NCBI RefSeq assembly: GCF_008630535.1
Contig: NZ_VWPH01000012.1
Span: forward strand, 62,001-126,000
Length of the DNA: 64,000 bases
Direction: 5' to 3'
Origin: Saccharopolyspora hirsuta
GTDB taxonomy: Bacteria; Actinomycetota; Actinomycetes; Mycobacteriales; Pseudonocardiaceae
Position numbers and translations under genes: made by a program
Part shown: positions 18,163 through 26,792 of the stretch, one piece after another
Numbering within the stretch: the stretch's first letter is position 1
Layout: the number at the start of each line of letters is the position of its first letter
The notes under the pieces: model-generated
What the model was told of the DNA's origin: nothing
The model's database searches: none
What the model saw: the letters and a program-made list of their open reading frames with translations, nothing else

Positions 18163-18214
18163 TTGACATCGGGTGTGCAACACCACAATCCTCATCGCAT
18201 TGGTCTACACCAAA
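18163..18214 (+). promoter_or_regulatory. DasR-type operator (dre) upstream of dasA, with possible promoter
   Basis: ATTGGTCTACACCAAA (18199-18214) matches the TGGTCTAGACCA-like dre consensus with two central mismatches to symmetry. A TTGACA box lies at 18163-18168 with a weak CACAAT at 18184-18189, placing the operator just downstream of the likely start of transcription. Confidence 0.7.
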
Positions 18215-18254
18215 GGCTTGCAACTCCGCGCCACTGCGGAGGAAGGGGCGAACA

Positions 18255-19523
18255 TTGAAGGCCTGGAGAGCGCTCGCGGCCACGGCCGCGCTGTCGTTGA
18301 CGTTGGCCGGGTGCGGTGGGGGGCCCGGCGCCAGCGACAACACCCTGACGGTCTGGCTGATGGACGGCTCCGCGGAGGACGCGCTGATCGCCGAGCTCAA
18401 CGCGGAGTTCGAGCAGAGCCACCCCGGGATGAAGGTGGACTACCAGGTCCAGCAGTGGAACGGCATCCAGGACCGCCTGACCACCGCGCTGGCCAGCGAC
18501 GACCCGCCGGACGTGATCGAGCTCGGGAACAGCCAGAACCCGCAGTTCTCCGCCGAGGGCACGCTGCTCGACCTCACCGCCGACGCCGAAGCGCTGAACA
18601 AGCCGCAGTGGGTCCCGGCGCTGGCCGAGTCCGGCGCCTGGGAGGGCAAGCAGTACGGCGTGCCGTTCTACGCCGCCAACCGCGTGGTGGTCTACAACAA
18701 GGAGCTGTTCGACAAGGCGGGCATCACCCAGCTGCCGACGAACCGCGAGGAGCTGCTGGGCGCCATCGCCAAGCTGGAGCAGACCCACGGCGCGGACCCC
18801 GAGTTCCAGTCGCTGTACCTGCCCGGCCAGTCCTGGTACGCGCTGCTGTCGTTCATCTGGGACTCCGGCGGTGAGCTCGCGGTGCCCGAGGGCCCGAACT
18901 ACAAGGGCGCGCTGGACACCGAGCAGGCCCGCGACGGCATCGCCTACTACCAGCAGCTGGTGAAGGAGTCCGGGACCCTGGCACCGGCGGACACCGACGA
19001 GGCCGAGCCGCAGCAGGCCGAGGTCTACGCCAAGGGCAAGGTCGCGATGATGATCGCGCTGCCCTGGGAGGTGCAGACCGCCGCGGAGCAGAACCCGCGG
19101 ATCGCCGAGATCTCCGGCGCCTTCCCGATCCCGTCGAAGTTCCCGGGCAGGACCGCGCCGGTGTTCCTCGGCGGCTCCAACCTGGCGATCCCGGCGGGCA
19201 GCGCCGACGCCGAAGCCGCCAAGGACTACCTGAAGCTGCTGACCAGCCAGAAGTACCAGACCAAGATCGCCGAGAGCGGCGTGGTGCCGGGTGCTTCGCA
19301 GGACACCAGCGCGCTGGAGGGCAACCCGGTCAGCGCCGCGATGGCGATCGCGTCCAAGTCCGGCAAGGTGCCGCCCGCCGTCCCGCAGTGGGCCGCCGTC
19401 GAGGCCGGGCAGAACCCGCTGAAGGACATGATGACGGCCGTGCTGACCGGCCAGAAGTCCATCGTGGACGCCACGATGGAGGCCAACGACAAGATCGACC
19501 AGCTGCTGGCGGCGAAGAACTGA
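18255..19523 (+). CDS. dasA: Chitobiose/amino-sugar ABC transporter substrate-binding lipoprotein
   Basis: 422 residues. A lipoprotein signal ends LAGC with Cys20, and the rest is a family 1 solute-binding protein (NTLTVWLMDG start, PFYAANRVVVYNK, and the C-terminal helical lobe). It should capture chitobiose or related amino sugars outside the membrane and hand them to DasBC. The TTG start at 18255 follows GGAGGAAGGGG. Assignment rests on the dasR neighbour and the upstream dre site. Confidence 0.88.
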   Translation: MKAWRALAATAALSLTLAGCGGGPGASDNTLTVWLMDGSAEDALIAELNAEFEQSHPGMKVDYQVQQWNGIQDRLTTALASDDPPDVIELGNSQNPQFSAEGTLLDLTADAEALNKPQWVPALAESGAWEGKQYGVPFYAANRVVVYNKELFDKAGITQLPTNREELLGAIAKLEQTHGADPEFQSLYLPGQSWYALLSFIWDSGGELAVPEGPNYKGALDTEQARDGIAYYQQLVKESGTLAPADTDEAEPQQAEVYAKGKVAMMIALPWEVQTAAEQNPRIAEISGAFPIPSKFPGRTAPVFLGGSNLAIPAGSADAEAAKDYLKLLTSQKYQTKIAESGVVPGASQDTSALEGNPVSAAMAIASKSGKVPPAVPQWAAVEAGQNPLKDMMTAVLTGQKSIVDATMEANDKIDQLLAAKN

Positions 19524-19525
19524 CC

Positions 19526-20491
19526 ATGACCGCCACGCACACCCGCCCGGCGCCGGGCACCGCGGGTCCGCCCGCCGTGCCCGGCGCTCGGCGCCGCCCC
19601 CGGACATCGGTGTCGCTGCCCTACCTGCTGATGGCGCCCGCGGTGCTGGCGCTGGTCGTGCTGCTCGGCTGGCCCGCGGTGAACGTGATCGTGACCAGCT
19701 TCCGCAAGCTCGACCTCGGCGAGCTCACCCGCGGCGAGGTGGTCTGGGCGGGCTTCGACAACTACGCGCAGATCCTCACCGGGCCGGACTTCTGGGTCAT
19801 CGCGCTGCGGACCGTGGTGTTCACCGCCTGCATGGTCGGCGCCACGGTGGTCATCGCGCTGCTGCTGGCGCTGCTGATGCACCACATCCCGGTGGTGCCG
19901 CGCGTGCTGCTGCAGATCAGCCTGCTGCTGGCGTGGGCGATGCCGCAGCTGGCCGCGACGACGGTGTTCCAGTGGATCTTCGACCAGCAGTTCGGGATCC
20001 TGAACAAGACCCTGGTGCTGCTGGGCTTCGACTCCTTCGAGCGCGCCTCCTGGTTCGCCAGCGGCACCAGCACGCTCACCGTGGTCGGCGTCCTGATCGT
20101 CTGGCAGGCCGTGCCGTTCGTGGCGATGACGCTCTACGCGGCGCTGCTGAGCGTGCCGAAGGACCTGTACGAGTCGGCCGGGATCGACGGCGCGAACGGC
20201 TGGCAGACCTTCTCCTCGATCACCTGGCCGCACCTGAAGCCGGTGCTGATGATCGTGACGTTCCTGTCGATCCTGTGGGACTTCAAGGTGTTCTCGCAGG
20301 TGTGGGCGATCCGCGAGGGCGGCCCGAACGGGGAGAGCACCACGCTGCCGGTGCTGCAGTACCTGGAGGGCATCGCGGGCAAGCACTTCGGCGTGGCCGC
20401 CGCGGTCAGCGTGCTGATGGTGCTCGTGCTCGTGGTGGTCTGCGCCCAGTACCTGCGGCTGCTGCTGCGATCTCAGGAGGGGGAGCTGTGA
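19526..20491 (+). CDS. dasB: Sugar ABC transporter permease
   Basis: 321 residues with six hydrophobic segments and the EAA loop ESAGIDGANGWQTF that docks to the ATPase. It begins 2 nt after the dasA stop and overlaps dasC by 4 bp. The ATG frame at 19526 replaces a longer frame that runs back into dasA. Confidence 0.92.
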   Translation: MTATHTRPAPGTAGPPAVPGARRRPRTSVSLPYLLMAPAVLALVVLLGWPAVNVIVTSFRKLDLGELTRGEVVWAGFDNYAQILTGPDFWVIALRTVVFTACMVGATVVIALLLALLMHHIPVVPRVLLQISLLLAWAMPQLAATTVFQWIFDQQFGILNKTLVLLGFDSFERASWFASGTSTLTVVGVLIVWQAVPFVAMTLYAALLSVPKDLYESAGIDGANGWQTFSSITWPHLKPVLMIVTFLSILWDFKVFSQVWAIREGGPNGESTTLPVLQYLEGIAGKHFGVAAAVSVLMVLVLVVVCAQYLRLLLRSQEGEL

Positions 20492-21309
20492 CGATCCGCC
20501 GAATCGGGCTGTCCGCGCTGGCGGTGGTCATCGCGCTGGTGTTCGCCTTCCCCACGTACTGGATGTTCACCAGCTCGATCAAGCCGCGCGGCGAGGTGCT
20601 GTCCACCTCCTACGACCTGGTGCCCAGCTCGGTCACGCTGGAGAACTACGCGACCGCGCTGTTCGGCTCGGACTTCCTGCGCTACCTGGGCAACAGCCTG
20701 CTGGTGACGCTCACCGCGGTGTTGTGCTCGCTGGTCGCGGGCACCCTGGCGGCGCTGGCGATGAGCCGGTTCCGGTTCCGCGGGCGCAAGGGCTTCCTGA
20801 TGCTCGTGCTGGTCGCGCAGATGGTGCCGTTCGAGGCGCTGATGGTGCCGATGTTCCTGTTCATGCGGGACCTGGGGCTGCTGAACAAGCTGCCCGCGCT
20901 GATCCTGGTGTACTGGATCACCACGCTGCCGTTCACCATCTGGTCGCTGCGCGGGTTCATCGACGGGATCCCGATCGACCTGGAGGAGGCCGCCATGGTG
21001 GACGGCTGCAGCCGGGCCGAGGCGTTCCGCCGGGTCACCCTGCCGCTGCTGGGCCCGGGGCTGGTGGCCACCTCGGTGTTCGCCTTCATCACCGCGTGGA
21101 ACGAGTTCCTGTACGCGCTGGTGCTGATGCGCTCCGAGAGCCTGCAGACGCTGCCGGTGTTCCTGAAGACGTTCCAGACGGCGTTCGGCACCGACTGGGG
21201 GGCGACGATGGCGTCGGCCACCCTGTTCACCCTGCCGGTGCTGGTGTTCTTCCTGATCGTGCAGCGGAGGATGGTCTCCGGCATCACCGCGGGCGCGGTC
21301 AAGGGCTGA
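20488..21309 (+). CDS. dasC: Sugar ABC transporter permease
   Basis: 273 residues with six membrane spans and EAA motif EEAAMVDGCSRAEAFRRV. The GTG start overlaps the dasB stop (GTGA) after a strong AGGAGGGGGAG site. The operon ends here without an ATPase gene, as in Streptomyces, where a shared MsiK serves several sugar importers. Confidence 0.92.
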   Translation: MTIRRIGLSALAVVIALVFAFPTYWMFTSSIKPRGEVLSTSYDLVPSSVTLENYATALFGSDFLRYLGNSLLVTLTAVLCSLVAGTLAALAMSRFRFRGRKGFLMLVLVAQMVPFEALMVPMFLFMRDLGLLNKLPALILVYWITTLPFTIWSLRGFIDGIPIDLEEAAMVDGCSRAEAFRRVTLPLLGPGLVATSVFAFITAWNEFLYALVLMRSESLQTLPVFLKTFQTAFGTDWGATMASATLFTLPVLVFFLIVQRRMVSGITAGAVKG

Positions 21310-21317
21310 CCCCGCGG

Positions 21318-21351
21318 ACGGCCGCCCCGCCGGGTTCGGCGGGGCGGCCGT
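21318..21351 (+). terminator. Terminator after dasABC
   Basis: A perfect 15-bp GC-rich stem (ACGGCCGCCCCGCCG and its complement) with a GGTT loop, 9 nt after the dasC stop. It is followed by GTCGTCGTTCC rather than a clean T-run, as is common in actinomycetes. Confidence 0.85.
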
Positions 21352-21398
21352 CGTCGTTCCGCGCGACGATTGAGGTGCGGGGCGATCCCCGAGTACGA

Positions 21399-21411
21399 TT
21401 GGTCTAGACCT
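21399..21411 (+). promoter_or_regulatory. Second DasR-type operator, upstream of the SIS gene
   Basis: TTGGTCTAGACCT carries the full GGTCTAGACC palindrome of the dre consensus. It lies 21 nt before the chosen ATG. It is also inside a wider 10-bp inverted repeat, CGATTGAGGT (21367-21376) with ACCTCAATCG (21408-21417). This ties the gene to the DasR regulon. Confidence 0.75.
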
Positions 21412-21431
21412 CAATCGAAGGGATGGACCCG

Positions 21432-22472
21432 ATGACCGCCACCCGTGGCCAGCACATGGCCGACGAGATCCGCCAGCAGCCCGCGATCTTCGCCGACCTG
21501 CTGGCCACCAGGGACGCGATCGCCGAGGTCGCGGCCACCGTCGCGCAGCGCCGCCCGCGCTTCGCGCTGCTGGCCGCGCGCGGCTCCAGCGACCACGCCG
21601 CCCTCTACGCGAAATACCTGGTCGAGACCCTGCTGGAGCTGCCCGCCGGGCTGACCTCGCCGTCCACCACCACGCTGTTCGGCGCGCAGCCGGACCTGAC
21701 CGACGTGCTGCTGGTGTCGGTGAGCCAGAGCGGCGGATCGCCGGACCTGCTGGAGGTCACCGAGTCCGCCCGCAAGCAGGGCGCGCTGACCGTCGCGGTC
21801 ACCAACACCGCCGACTCCCCGCTGAACTCGGCCGCCGAGCTGTCGGTGGACGTCCGCGCGGGCCGCGAGCGGGCGGTCGCCGCGACCAAGACCTACGGCG
21901 CCACCCTGCTCGCGCTCTACCTGCTGGTCGACGCGGTGCGCGGCGGCACCGGCGAGCAGGCGGCGAAGCTGCCCGAGCTGGCCGAGACGACCCTGACCAC
22001 CGGCCAGCGGGCGGTGGACGAGGCGGTCGGCCGCTACCGGTTCCTGGAGCGGATGGTCACCACCGCGCGCGGCTACTCGCTGGCCACCGCGCACGAAGCG
22101 GCGCTGAAGCTGGCCGAGACCAGCTACCTGTCGGCCCGCTCCTACAGCGGCGCGGACCTGCTGCACGGCCCGGTCGCGGCGGTCGACGCGGACACCGCGG
22201 TGCTCGCGCTGGCCAGCCAGGGCCGCGGCGGCGCGGCGATGCGCGAACCGCTGGAAGCGGTGGCCGAGCGCGGCGCGGACATCTGCGCGATCGGATCGGC
22301 GGCCGCGGACGTCCCGGCGGCCCACCGCATCCCGGTCCCGGCCTGCGCGGAGGAGCTGGCCCCGGTCCTGGAGATCCTCCCGGTCCAGCAGCTGGCCCTC
22401 GGCCTGGCCCTGGCCCGCGGCTTCGACCCGGACAACCCCCGAGGCCTGAACAAGGTCACCCGAACCCGCTGA
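21432..22472 (+). CDS. SIS-domain amino-sugar isomerase/deaminase-like protein
   Basis: 346 residues with two SIS domains resembling the isomerase half of GlmS (ARGSSDHAALYAKY, SVSQSGGSPDLLEV, SYSGADLLHGP, C-terminal RGLNKVTRT). It lacks the glutaminase half, so it probably acts as a glucosamine-6-phosphate deaminase (NagB-II-like) or isomerase rather than a synthase. GAAGG lies 9 nt before ATG 21432; ATG 21423 overlaps that site and is less likely. Confidence 0.8.
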   Translation: MTATRGQHMADEIRQQPAIFADLLATRDAIAEVAATVAQRRPRFALLAARGSSDHAALYAKYLVETLLELPAGLTSPSTTTLFGAQPDLTDVLLVSVSQSGGSPDLLEVTESARKQGALTVAVTNTADSPLNSAAELSVDVRAGRERAVAATKTYGATLLALYLLVDAVRGGTGEQAAKLPELAETTLTTGQRAVDEAVGRYRFLERMVTTARGYSLATAHEAALKLAETSYLSARSYSGADLLHGPVAAVDADTAVLALASQGRGGAAMREPLEAVAERGADICAIGSAAADVPAAHRIPVPACAEELAPVLEILPVQQLALGLALARGFDPDNPRGLNKVTRTR

Positions 22473-22770
22473 GCTCGCGGTCGTGAGTGGTCTTGGTGGC
22501 TATGGCGACCAGAACCGCTCACGAGCCGGGGTTGCGCCGGGTGCAAAGCGGCAGGGGGTCGCTTTGCGGGACGCAATTCCCATCGAAATCGCGGTCGTCA
22601 CCGCTTCGCGGACGGTGGTGACAGCTGGCGGTGCTGCCGCGCAGGACGCGCCGATCACCAGTAGAAGCCCGCCTCACCGAGGGGGCGGGGTAAGGCGGGC
22701 ATCGCCAGGTTACGCCGAACGGAGCAGGGTGCACACGTTGGGGCGCGGGTCCGGACAGAGGCGAAAGTCC
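22473..22770. other. Intergenic with GTGAGT-type hairpin and half palindrome
   Basis: CGTGAG to CTCACG (22481-22522) forms an imperfect hairpin with a GGCTATGGC loop, the same design as those at 7850 and 41723. GCAATTCCCATCGAAATCGCGG near 22573-22594 looks like a decayed right arm of the GCGATTTC palindromes. Remaining DNA shows no gene. Confidence 0.6.
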
Positions 22771-23613
22771 TCAGATGTCGTAGACCTCCCGGGCGTTCCC
22801 GTCGAACACCGCCGAACGGGACCGGTCGTCCAGGTGCGCCGTGAGCTGTTTCGCCAGGTCGATGACCTGGCCGTACTCGGCGGCGAGCAGGCACACCGGC
22901 CAGTCCGAGCCGAACATCAGGCGGCGCGGCCCGAACGCCTCCAGCACCACGTCCGCATAAGGCCGCAGCCTCACCGGATCAGGTTGCCGCGACCAGTCGT
23001 CCTCGGTGACCAGGCCGGACAGCTTGCACACCACGTTCGGGTGAGCCGCGAGCGCGCGGACGCGTTCCGCCCAGGGCTCCAGCTCGCCGCTGGCCACCGG
23101 GGGCTTCGCGCAGTGGTCTAGGACGAAGGTCAGCTGCGGGAACTGGCCGACCGCCTTGATCGCGGCGGGCAGCTGGTCCACCCGGACCAGCAGCTCGTAG
23201 ACCAGGCCCGCGTCCTCGACCGCGGCCAGCCCGTTGAGCACGTCGGGCCGGACCAGCCAGTCCGGGTCGGGTTCGTCCTCGACCTGGTGGCGGATGCCCT
23301 TCAGCCAGCGGCCGGACGGGTGGGTCTGCAACCGGCCGATGCGCTCGCGCACGTCGCGGGCGGTCAGGTCGACCCAGCCGACGACCGCCGCGATGCGGTC
23401 GACCGAGTCGGCCAGCACCAGCATCTCCGGCGTCTCGTCCGGGTCGGGGACGGTCTGCACGAGCACCGTGGCGTCCACGCCGCTGCCCTTCAGCGCGGCC
23501 TGCAGGTCGGTGGGCCGGAAGTCGCGGCGCAGGGGTTCCATCTCGGGCCCGGCGATCCACGGCTGGTCGCGGACGTCGAGATCCCACAGGTGGTGGTGGG
23601 TGTCGACGGTCAC
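22771..23613 (-). CDS. Amidohydrolase_2 family hydrolase (sugar-lactonase-like)
   Basis: 280 residues of the metal-dependent hydrolase TIM barrel, with THHHLWD near the N-terminus, LDHCAKPP, and GSDWPVC near the C-terminus. This pattern is that of COG3618 enzymes, which include L-fuconolactonase and rhamnonolactonase. The substrate is not certain; placement in an amino-sugar island suggests carbohydrate breakdown. The GTG start overlaps the stop of a possible 23-codon upstream frame. Confidence 0.82.
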   Translation of the reverse strand: MTVDTHHHLWDLDVRDQPWIAGPEMEPLRRDFRPTDLQAALKGSGVDATVLVQTVPDPDETPEMLVLADSVDRIAAVVGWVDLTARDVRERIGRLQTHPSGRWLKGIRHQVEDEPDPDWLVRPDVLNGLAAVEDAGLVYELLVRVDQLPAAIKAVGQFPQLTFVLDHCAKPPVASGELEPWAERVRALAAHPNVVCKLSGLVTEDDWSRQPDPVRLRPYADVVLEAFGPRRLMFGSDWPVCLLAAEYGQVIDLAKQLTAHLDDRSRSAVFDGNAREVYDI

Positions 23614-23951
23614 TGTTCCGCCTCTCCCTGTTCCGCCTCTCCGCGATTTTCAGTGGTGGTTGCGCCCGGGATCGATCTCACGTTCGGCGGTTCCTTGCGG
23701 CTGGGTTGCATCACGGTCCCCTGAGGTGCGGTTGAGCAGGACTCCGGTTGCCACGAGAGCGTCAACGGCCCTCCTCGTCCACTTCGGACGGTTCCGGCTG
23801 GGCAAGGTCGACCATGGTGCTTCTCCCCGACTGATCGCGCAAACGCCTCGATGTATAGCCGTTCGGGAACGCGGAATCCAGCGGTTGGCGAGAACAGTCA
23901 TGTTCGGGTCTTCCGCCGTGCGCACCACCGCCGGGGGCGTAGAAATGGCGC
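23614..23951. other. Intergenic leader region of the amidohydrolase gene
   Basis: On the minus strand a TATACAT -10-like box (near 23851-23857) precedes a GGGGAGAA ribosome site and a 17-codon ORF (23815-23762). A second frame, GTG 23681 to TGA 23610 (23 codons), overlaps the amidohydrolase start. The region looks like a leader more than like spacer DNA. Confidence 0.4.
23762..23815 (-). CDS. Possible 17-residue leader peptide
   Basis: The ORF encodes MVDLAQPEPSEVDEEGR, strongly acidic. It has a good ribosome site (GGGGAGAA, about 6 nt spacing) and a plausible promoter. It could be a genuine leader peptide, the intact start of a broken gene, or chance; nothing in its sequence identifies a function. 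Confidence 0.3.
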   Translation of the reverse strand: MVDLAQPEPSEVDEEGR

Positions 23952-24905
23952 ATGTCCGACGCAACAGCGGTCGTCCTCGGTCTGGACGTCGGCGGCACCA
24001 GCAGCCGCGCACTGGTCAGCGATCTGTCCGGCCACGTGCTGGGCCGCGGCGAGGCCGCTGGCGGCAACCCGAACTCGCACCCGGCCGACGAGGCGGTGCG
24101 GCAGATCGCCGCCGCCACCCGGACCGCCCTGCGCGAGGTCGACCCGGCGCGGGTGCGCGCGGCGGTGGTCGGCATGGCCGGGGTCAGCAAGATGGCCGAT
24201 CCGCAGTTCCGCGAGCTGTTCGAGCGGGAGTGGGCGGGGTCGGGCCTGACCTGCGCGGTGCGGCCGATCAGCGACTGCGAGGTGGCCTTCGCGGCCGGGA
24301 GCCCGGAGCCGAGCGGCACGGTGCTGATCGCGGGCACCGGGGCGATCGCGGCGCGCATCGAGCAGCACCGGCTCGCCAGGACCGCTGGCGGCTACGGCTG
24401 GCTGCTCGGCGACGAGGGCTCGGCGTACTGGCTCGGCCGCGAAGCCGTCCGCGCCGCGCTCAACGCGCTGGACCGGGGCGAGCCGCTGCACGGCCTCACC
24501 GCGGCTGTCCGCGAGGCGCTCCTGCCCGACGTCCCGGACGCAGGGCGCAAACAGCTGATCACCGCGGTCAACGCGGCACCCCCGATCCGGCTCGCCGAGC
24601 TCGCGCCGCTGGTCACCAAGGCCTCCGACCCGACGGCCACGGCGATCGTCGAGCGCGCCGCCCGCGTGCTCGCCGACACCGCCGAGGAGACCCGCGCCCC
24701 GGACGACGCGACCCCGATCGTCCTGGCGGGCGGTCTGGTCGCCCCGGAGAACCCGGTCGGCGAAGCGCTCCGCGCGGAGCTGGCGGCCCGGGGGTTCCCC
24801 GCGCCGAACACCGCGGGCCCCGGCGCGGCGGGCGCGGCCTGGCTGGCGGCCCTCGACCTCACCCCGGACCCGACCGCGCTCCACCGCCGCCTGTTCCCCG
24901 CCTGA
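23952..24905 (+). CDS. BadF/BadG-family N-acetylglucosamine kinase
   Basis: 317 residues of the ASKHA fold. The phosphate-1 motif is DVGGTSSRA (12-20), phosphate-2 is IAGTGAIA, and GDEGSAYWLGREAV is characteristic of the eukaryotic-type GlcNAc kinases. It would phosphorylate N-acetylglucosamine (or glucosamine) released from chito-oligosaccharides imported by DasABC. It is a different family from the ROK-type NagK of Streptomyces. Confidence 0.85.
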   Translation: MSDATAVVLGLDVGGTSSRALVSDLSGHVLGRGEAAGGNPNSHPADEAVRQIAAATRTALREVDPARVRAAVVGMAGVSKMADPQFRELFEREWAGSGLTCAVRPISDCEVAFAAGSPEPSGTVLIAGTGAIAARIEQHRLARTAGGYGWLLGDEGSAYWLGREAVRAALNALDRGEPLHGLTAAVREALLPDVPDAGRKQLITAVNAAPPIRLAELAPLVTKASDPTATAIVERAARVLADTAEETRAPDDATPIVLAGGLVAPENPVGEALRAELAARGFPAPNTAGPGAAGAAWLAALDLTPDPTALHRRLFPA

Positions 24906-24953
24906 GGTCGTGAGTGCGTAACAGTGTTCGAACACTGTTACGCACTCACGACC
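24906..24953. terminator. Perfect 48-bp palindrome between convergent genes
   Basis: Two exact 24-nt complementary arms beginning GGTCGTGAGTGCGTAACAG meet without a loop, 1 bp after the kinase stop and 12 bp before the dapA stop. Its outer CGTGAGTG/CACTCACG ends place it with the other gene-end hairpins. A bidirectional terminator is the simplest reading. Confidence 0.8.
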
Positions 24954-24965
24954 CCCGGACGGCGA

Positions 24966-25808
24966 TCAGCGGAGGCCGACCTCGGCGAGGGCCTTGCGGA
25001 TGACCTCCAGCTCCGACTCGTCGGCCTCGACCAGGGGCAGGCGCACCCCGCCCACCCGGTGGCCGACCAGGTTCAGCGCCGCCTTGATCGGGATCGGGTT
25101 CGTGGTCACCGACAGGGCCGCGTACAGCGGCTTGAGCGCGGCGTCGATCTCCGCGCGGTTCTCCGGCTCGTCGACCATCCGGCGCATCTGCTCGCCGACC
25201 AGGTGGCTGGCCACCAGGATGCCGCCGCACGCACCGAGGTCGAGCGCCTGCGCGAAGCCGTCGTCGTTGCCCGCGTACAGCCCGAGGCCGTCGATCTGGG
25301 CGAGCGCGGCGTTGTCCGCCTGCTTGACGTAGTCGAGGTGCTCGACCTGGCCGAGCTCGGCGAGCAGGTCGTTGTCCAGCGCCAGCCCGATCCGCGACGG
25401 CACGTTGTAGAGCACCACCGGCTTCTCGGTGGCCTTCGCGATCTCGGTGAAGTGGCGGACGAGGCCCCGCCGGTTCGGGCGGTTGTAGTACGGGGTCACC
25501 GAGAGCACCGCGTCGGCGCCGAACTCGACCGCCCGAGCGCTCATCGCGCAGGCGTGCGCGGTGTCGTTCGAGCCGGTCGAGGCGATCACCGAGACCCCCG
25601 CCGGGCGCTCCGCGCAGGCGAGCTCGATCAGCCGCAGGTGCTCGTCAGCGGTGAGCGTGGGCGCCTCGCCGGTCGTCCCGCAGACCACGATCCCGTCCGA
25701 CCCGTGGTCGACGAGATGGCGGAACAGGGCGAGGAAAGCTGCTTCGTCGACGCGCTGCTGCTCGTCGAACGGGGTGACGATCGCGGTGATCACACTGCCG
25801 AGAGACAT
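24966..25808 (-). CDS. dapA: 4-hydroxy-tetrahydrodipicolinate synthase (DHDPS family)
   Basis: 280 residues, class I aldolase barrel. Expected residues are present: GTTGE (44-48), Tyr134 in YNVPSR, and the Schiff-base Lys162. The sequence after the lysine is KQAD rather than the usual KEAS/KEAT, so a different pyruvate aldolase substrate is possible. It forms a pair with the DUF3159 gene 31 bp upstream. Confidence 0.85.
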   Translation of the reverse strand: MSLGSVITAIVTPFDEQQRVDEAAFLALFRHLVDHGSDGIVVCGTTGEAPTLTADEHLRLIELACAERPAGVSVIASTGSNDTAHACAMSARAVEFGADAVLSVTPYYNRPNRRGLVRHFTEIAKATEKPVVLYNVPSRIGLALDNDLLAELGQVEHLDYVKQADNAALAQIDGLGLYAGNDDGFAQALDLGACGGILVASHLVGEQMRRMVDEPENRAEIDAALKPLYAALSVTTNPIPIKAALNLVGHRVGGVRLPLVEADESELEVIRKALAEVGLR

Positions 25809-25839
25809 GAGCGCATTCTGCGCGCGCCGCCCCCGGCTG

Positions 25840-26526
25840 TCACTCCGGGGTGCCCTGCTCCACCGCGACGCGCGGATGCCGCAGGCCCGGGTGCTGCGCG
25901 GGCAGCGATCGGCGCACCACCCACCAGCTGCCCGCCACGCACACCGCCACCAGCGGCCAGGTCAGGACCACCTGCGAGACCGTCAGCGGGCCGGTGGCGT
26001 CGAGCAGCCAGAGCGGGATGAACACCGCCAGCCGCACCACGTACTGGCCGACCCACACCCAGCTCGCCCGGCTGTACGCGCGCAGCAGGTCCGGGTCCTG
26101 GCGCCACCGCCGCGCCTGCCCGAGCGCCGCGCCGACCACGACGCCCAGCAGCGGCCACCGGATCGCGATGCTGGTCATCCAGGCGAGCGCGCTGAGCGCG
26201 TTGGTCACCAGCCGCGGCAGGAAGAAGTCCACCGCGTCGCCGGTGTACAGGGCGATGAGCGCGCCGAGCGCGACGGCCAGCAGGCTGATCAGCACCGCCA
26301 GCGGGCGCGCCCGCTGCGACAGCCGCCACCCCGCGAGCACCGCTCCGACGACCACGGCCACGAATCCCCCGACGGCGATCGACTCGCCGCTGAGGTACCA
26401 CCCGAGGCCGAAGGCGACGGGCGGCAGCATCGCGTCGATCGCGCTGCCCCATCCGCCGAGCAAGCGCATGAACGAATCGCGGTCGTCCGGGTGCTCGACG
26501 ATCTCCGCCTGCCGGTCCTGCGTCAC
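25840..26526 (-). CDS. DUF3159 family membrane protein
   Basis: 228 residues with about six hydrophobic segments and the family's WGSAIDAMLPPVAF start and SRASWVWVGQYVVRLAV centre. Function is unknown; related genes are common in actinobacteria. GTG start at 26526. Confidence 0.75.
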   Translation of the reverse strand: MTQDRQAEIVEHPDDRDSFMRLLGGWGSAIDAMLPPVAFGLGWYLSGESIAVGGFVAVVVGAVLAGWRLSQRARPLAVLISLLAVALGALIALYTGDAVDFFLPRLVTNALSALAWMTSIAIRWPLLGVVVGAALGQARRWRQDPDLLRAYSRASWVWVGQYVVRLAVFIPLWLLDATGPLTVSQVVLTWPLVAVCVAGSWWVVRRSLPAQHPGLRHPRVAVEQGTPE

Positions 26527-26634
26527 GTCCCCCAGCCTGCCCTAAGGGTTGCCTTCCTCGCACCCAGCCGTGGCGCGAACCTCCCGAACTCACCGCCCCA
26601 ACCCGTCCTGCGCAGCGACGACGGTCCCGGTGGA

Positions 26635-26773
26635 CGCGATTTCAATGGAACTCGGACCTCCGATTTCCATTGAAATCGCGGACAGTCCCACAACCCCGGA
26701 CGACCTGTCCACACCCTCCGGCGCGTCAGGCACCCGACACACCGGGGGACCGCAGTTTCAATTGAAACTGCGG
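26635..26773. repeat. GCGATTTC and GCAGTTTC palindromes, second copy of the 964-1096 set
   Basis: The 44-bp palindrome at 26636-26679 is identical to that at 966-1009. After a spacer similar to the first copy comes the perfect 24-bp palindrome at 26750-26773. Flanking words such as GAACGACGTGGGTGGGGATC are also shared, so about 170 bp are duplicated across 25.6 kb. Confidence 0.9.
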
Positions 26774-26792
26774 AACGACGTGGGTGGGGATC

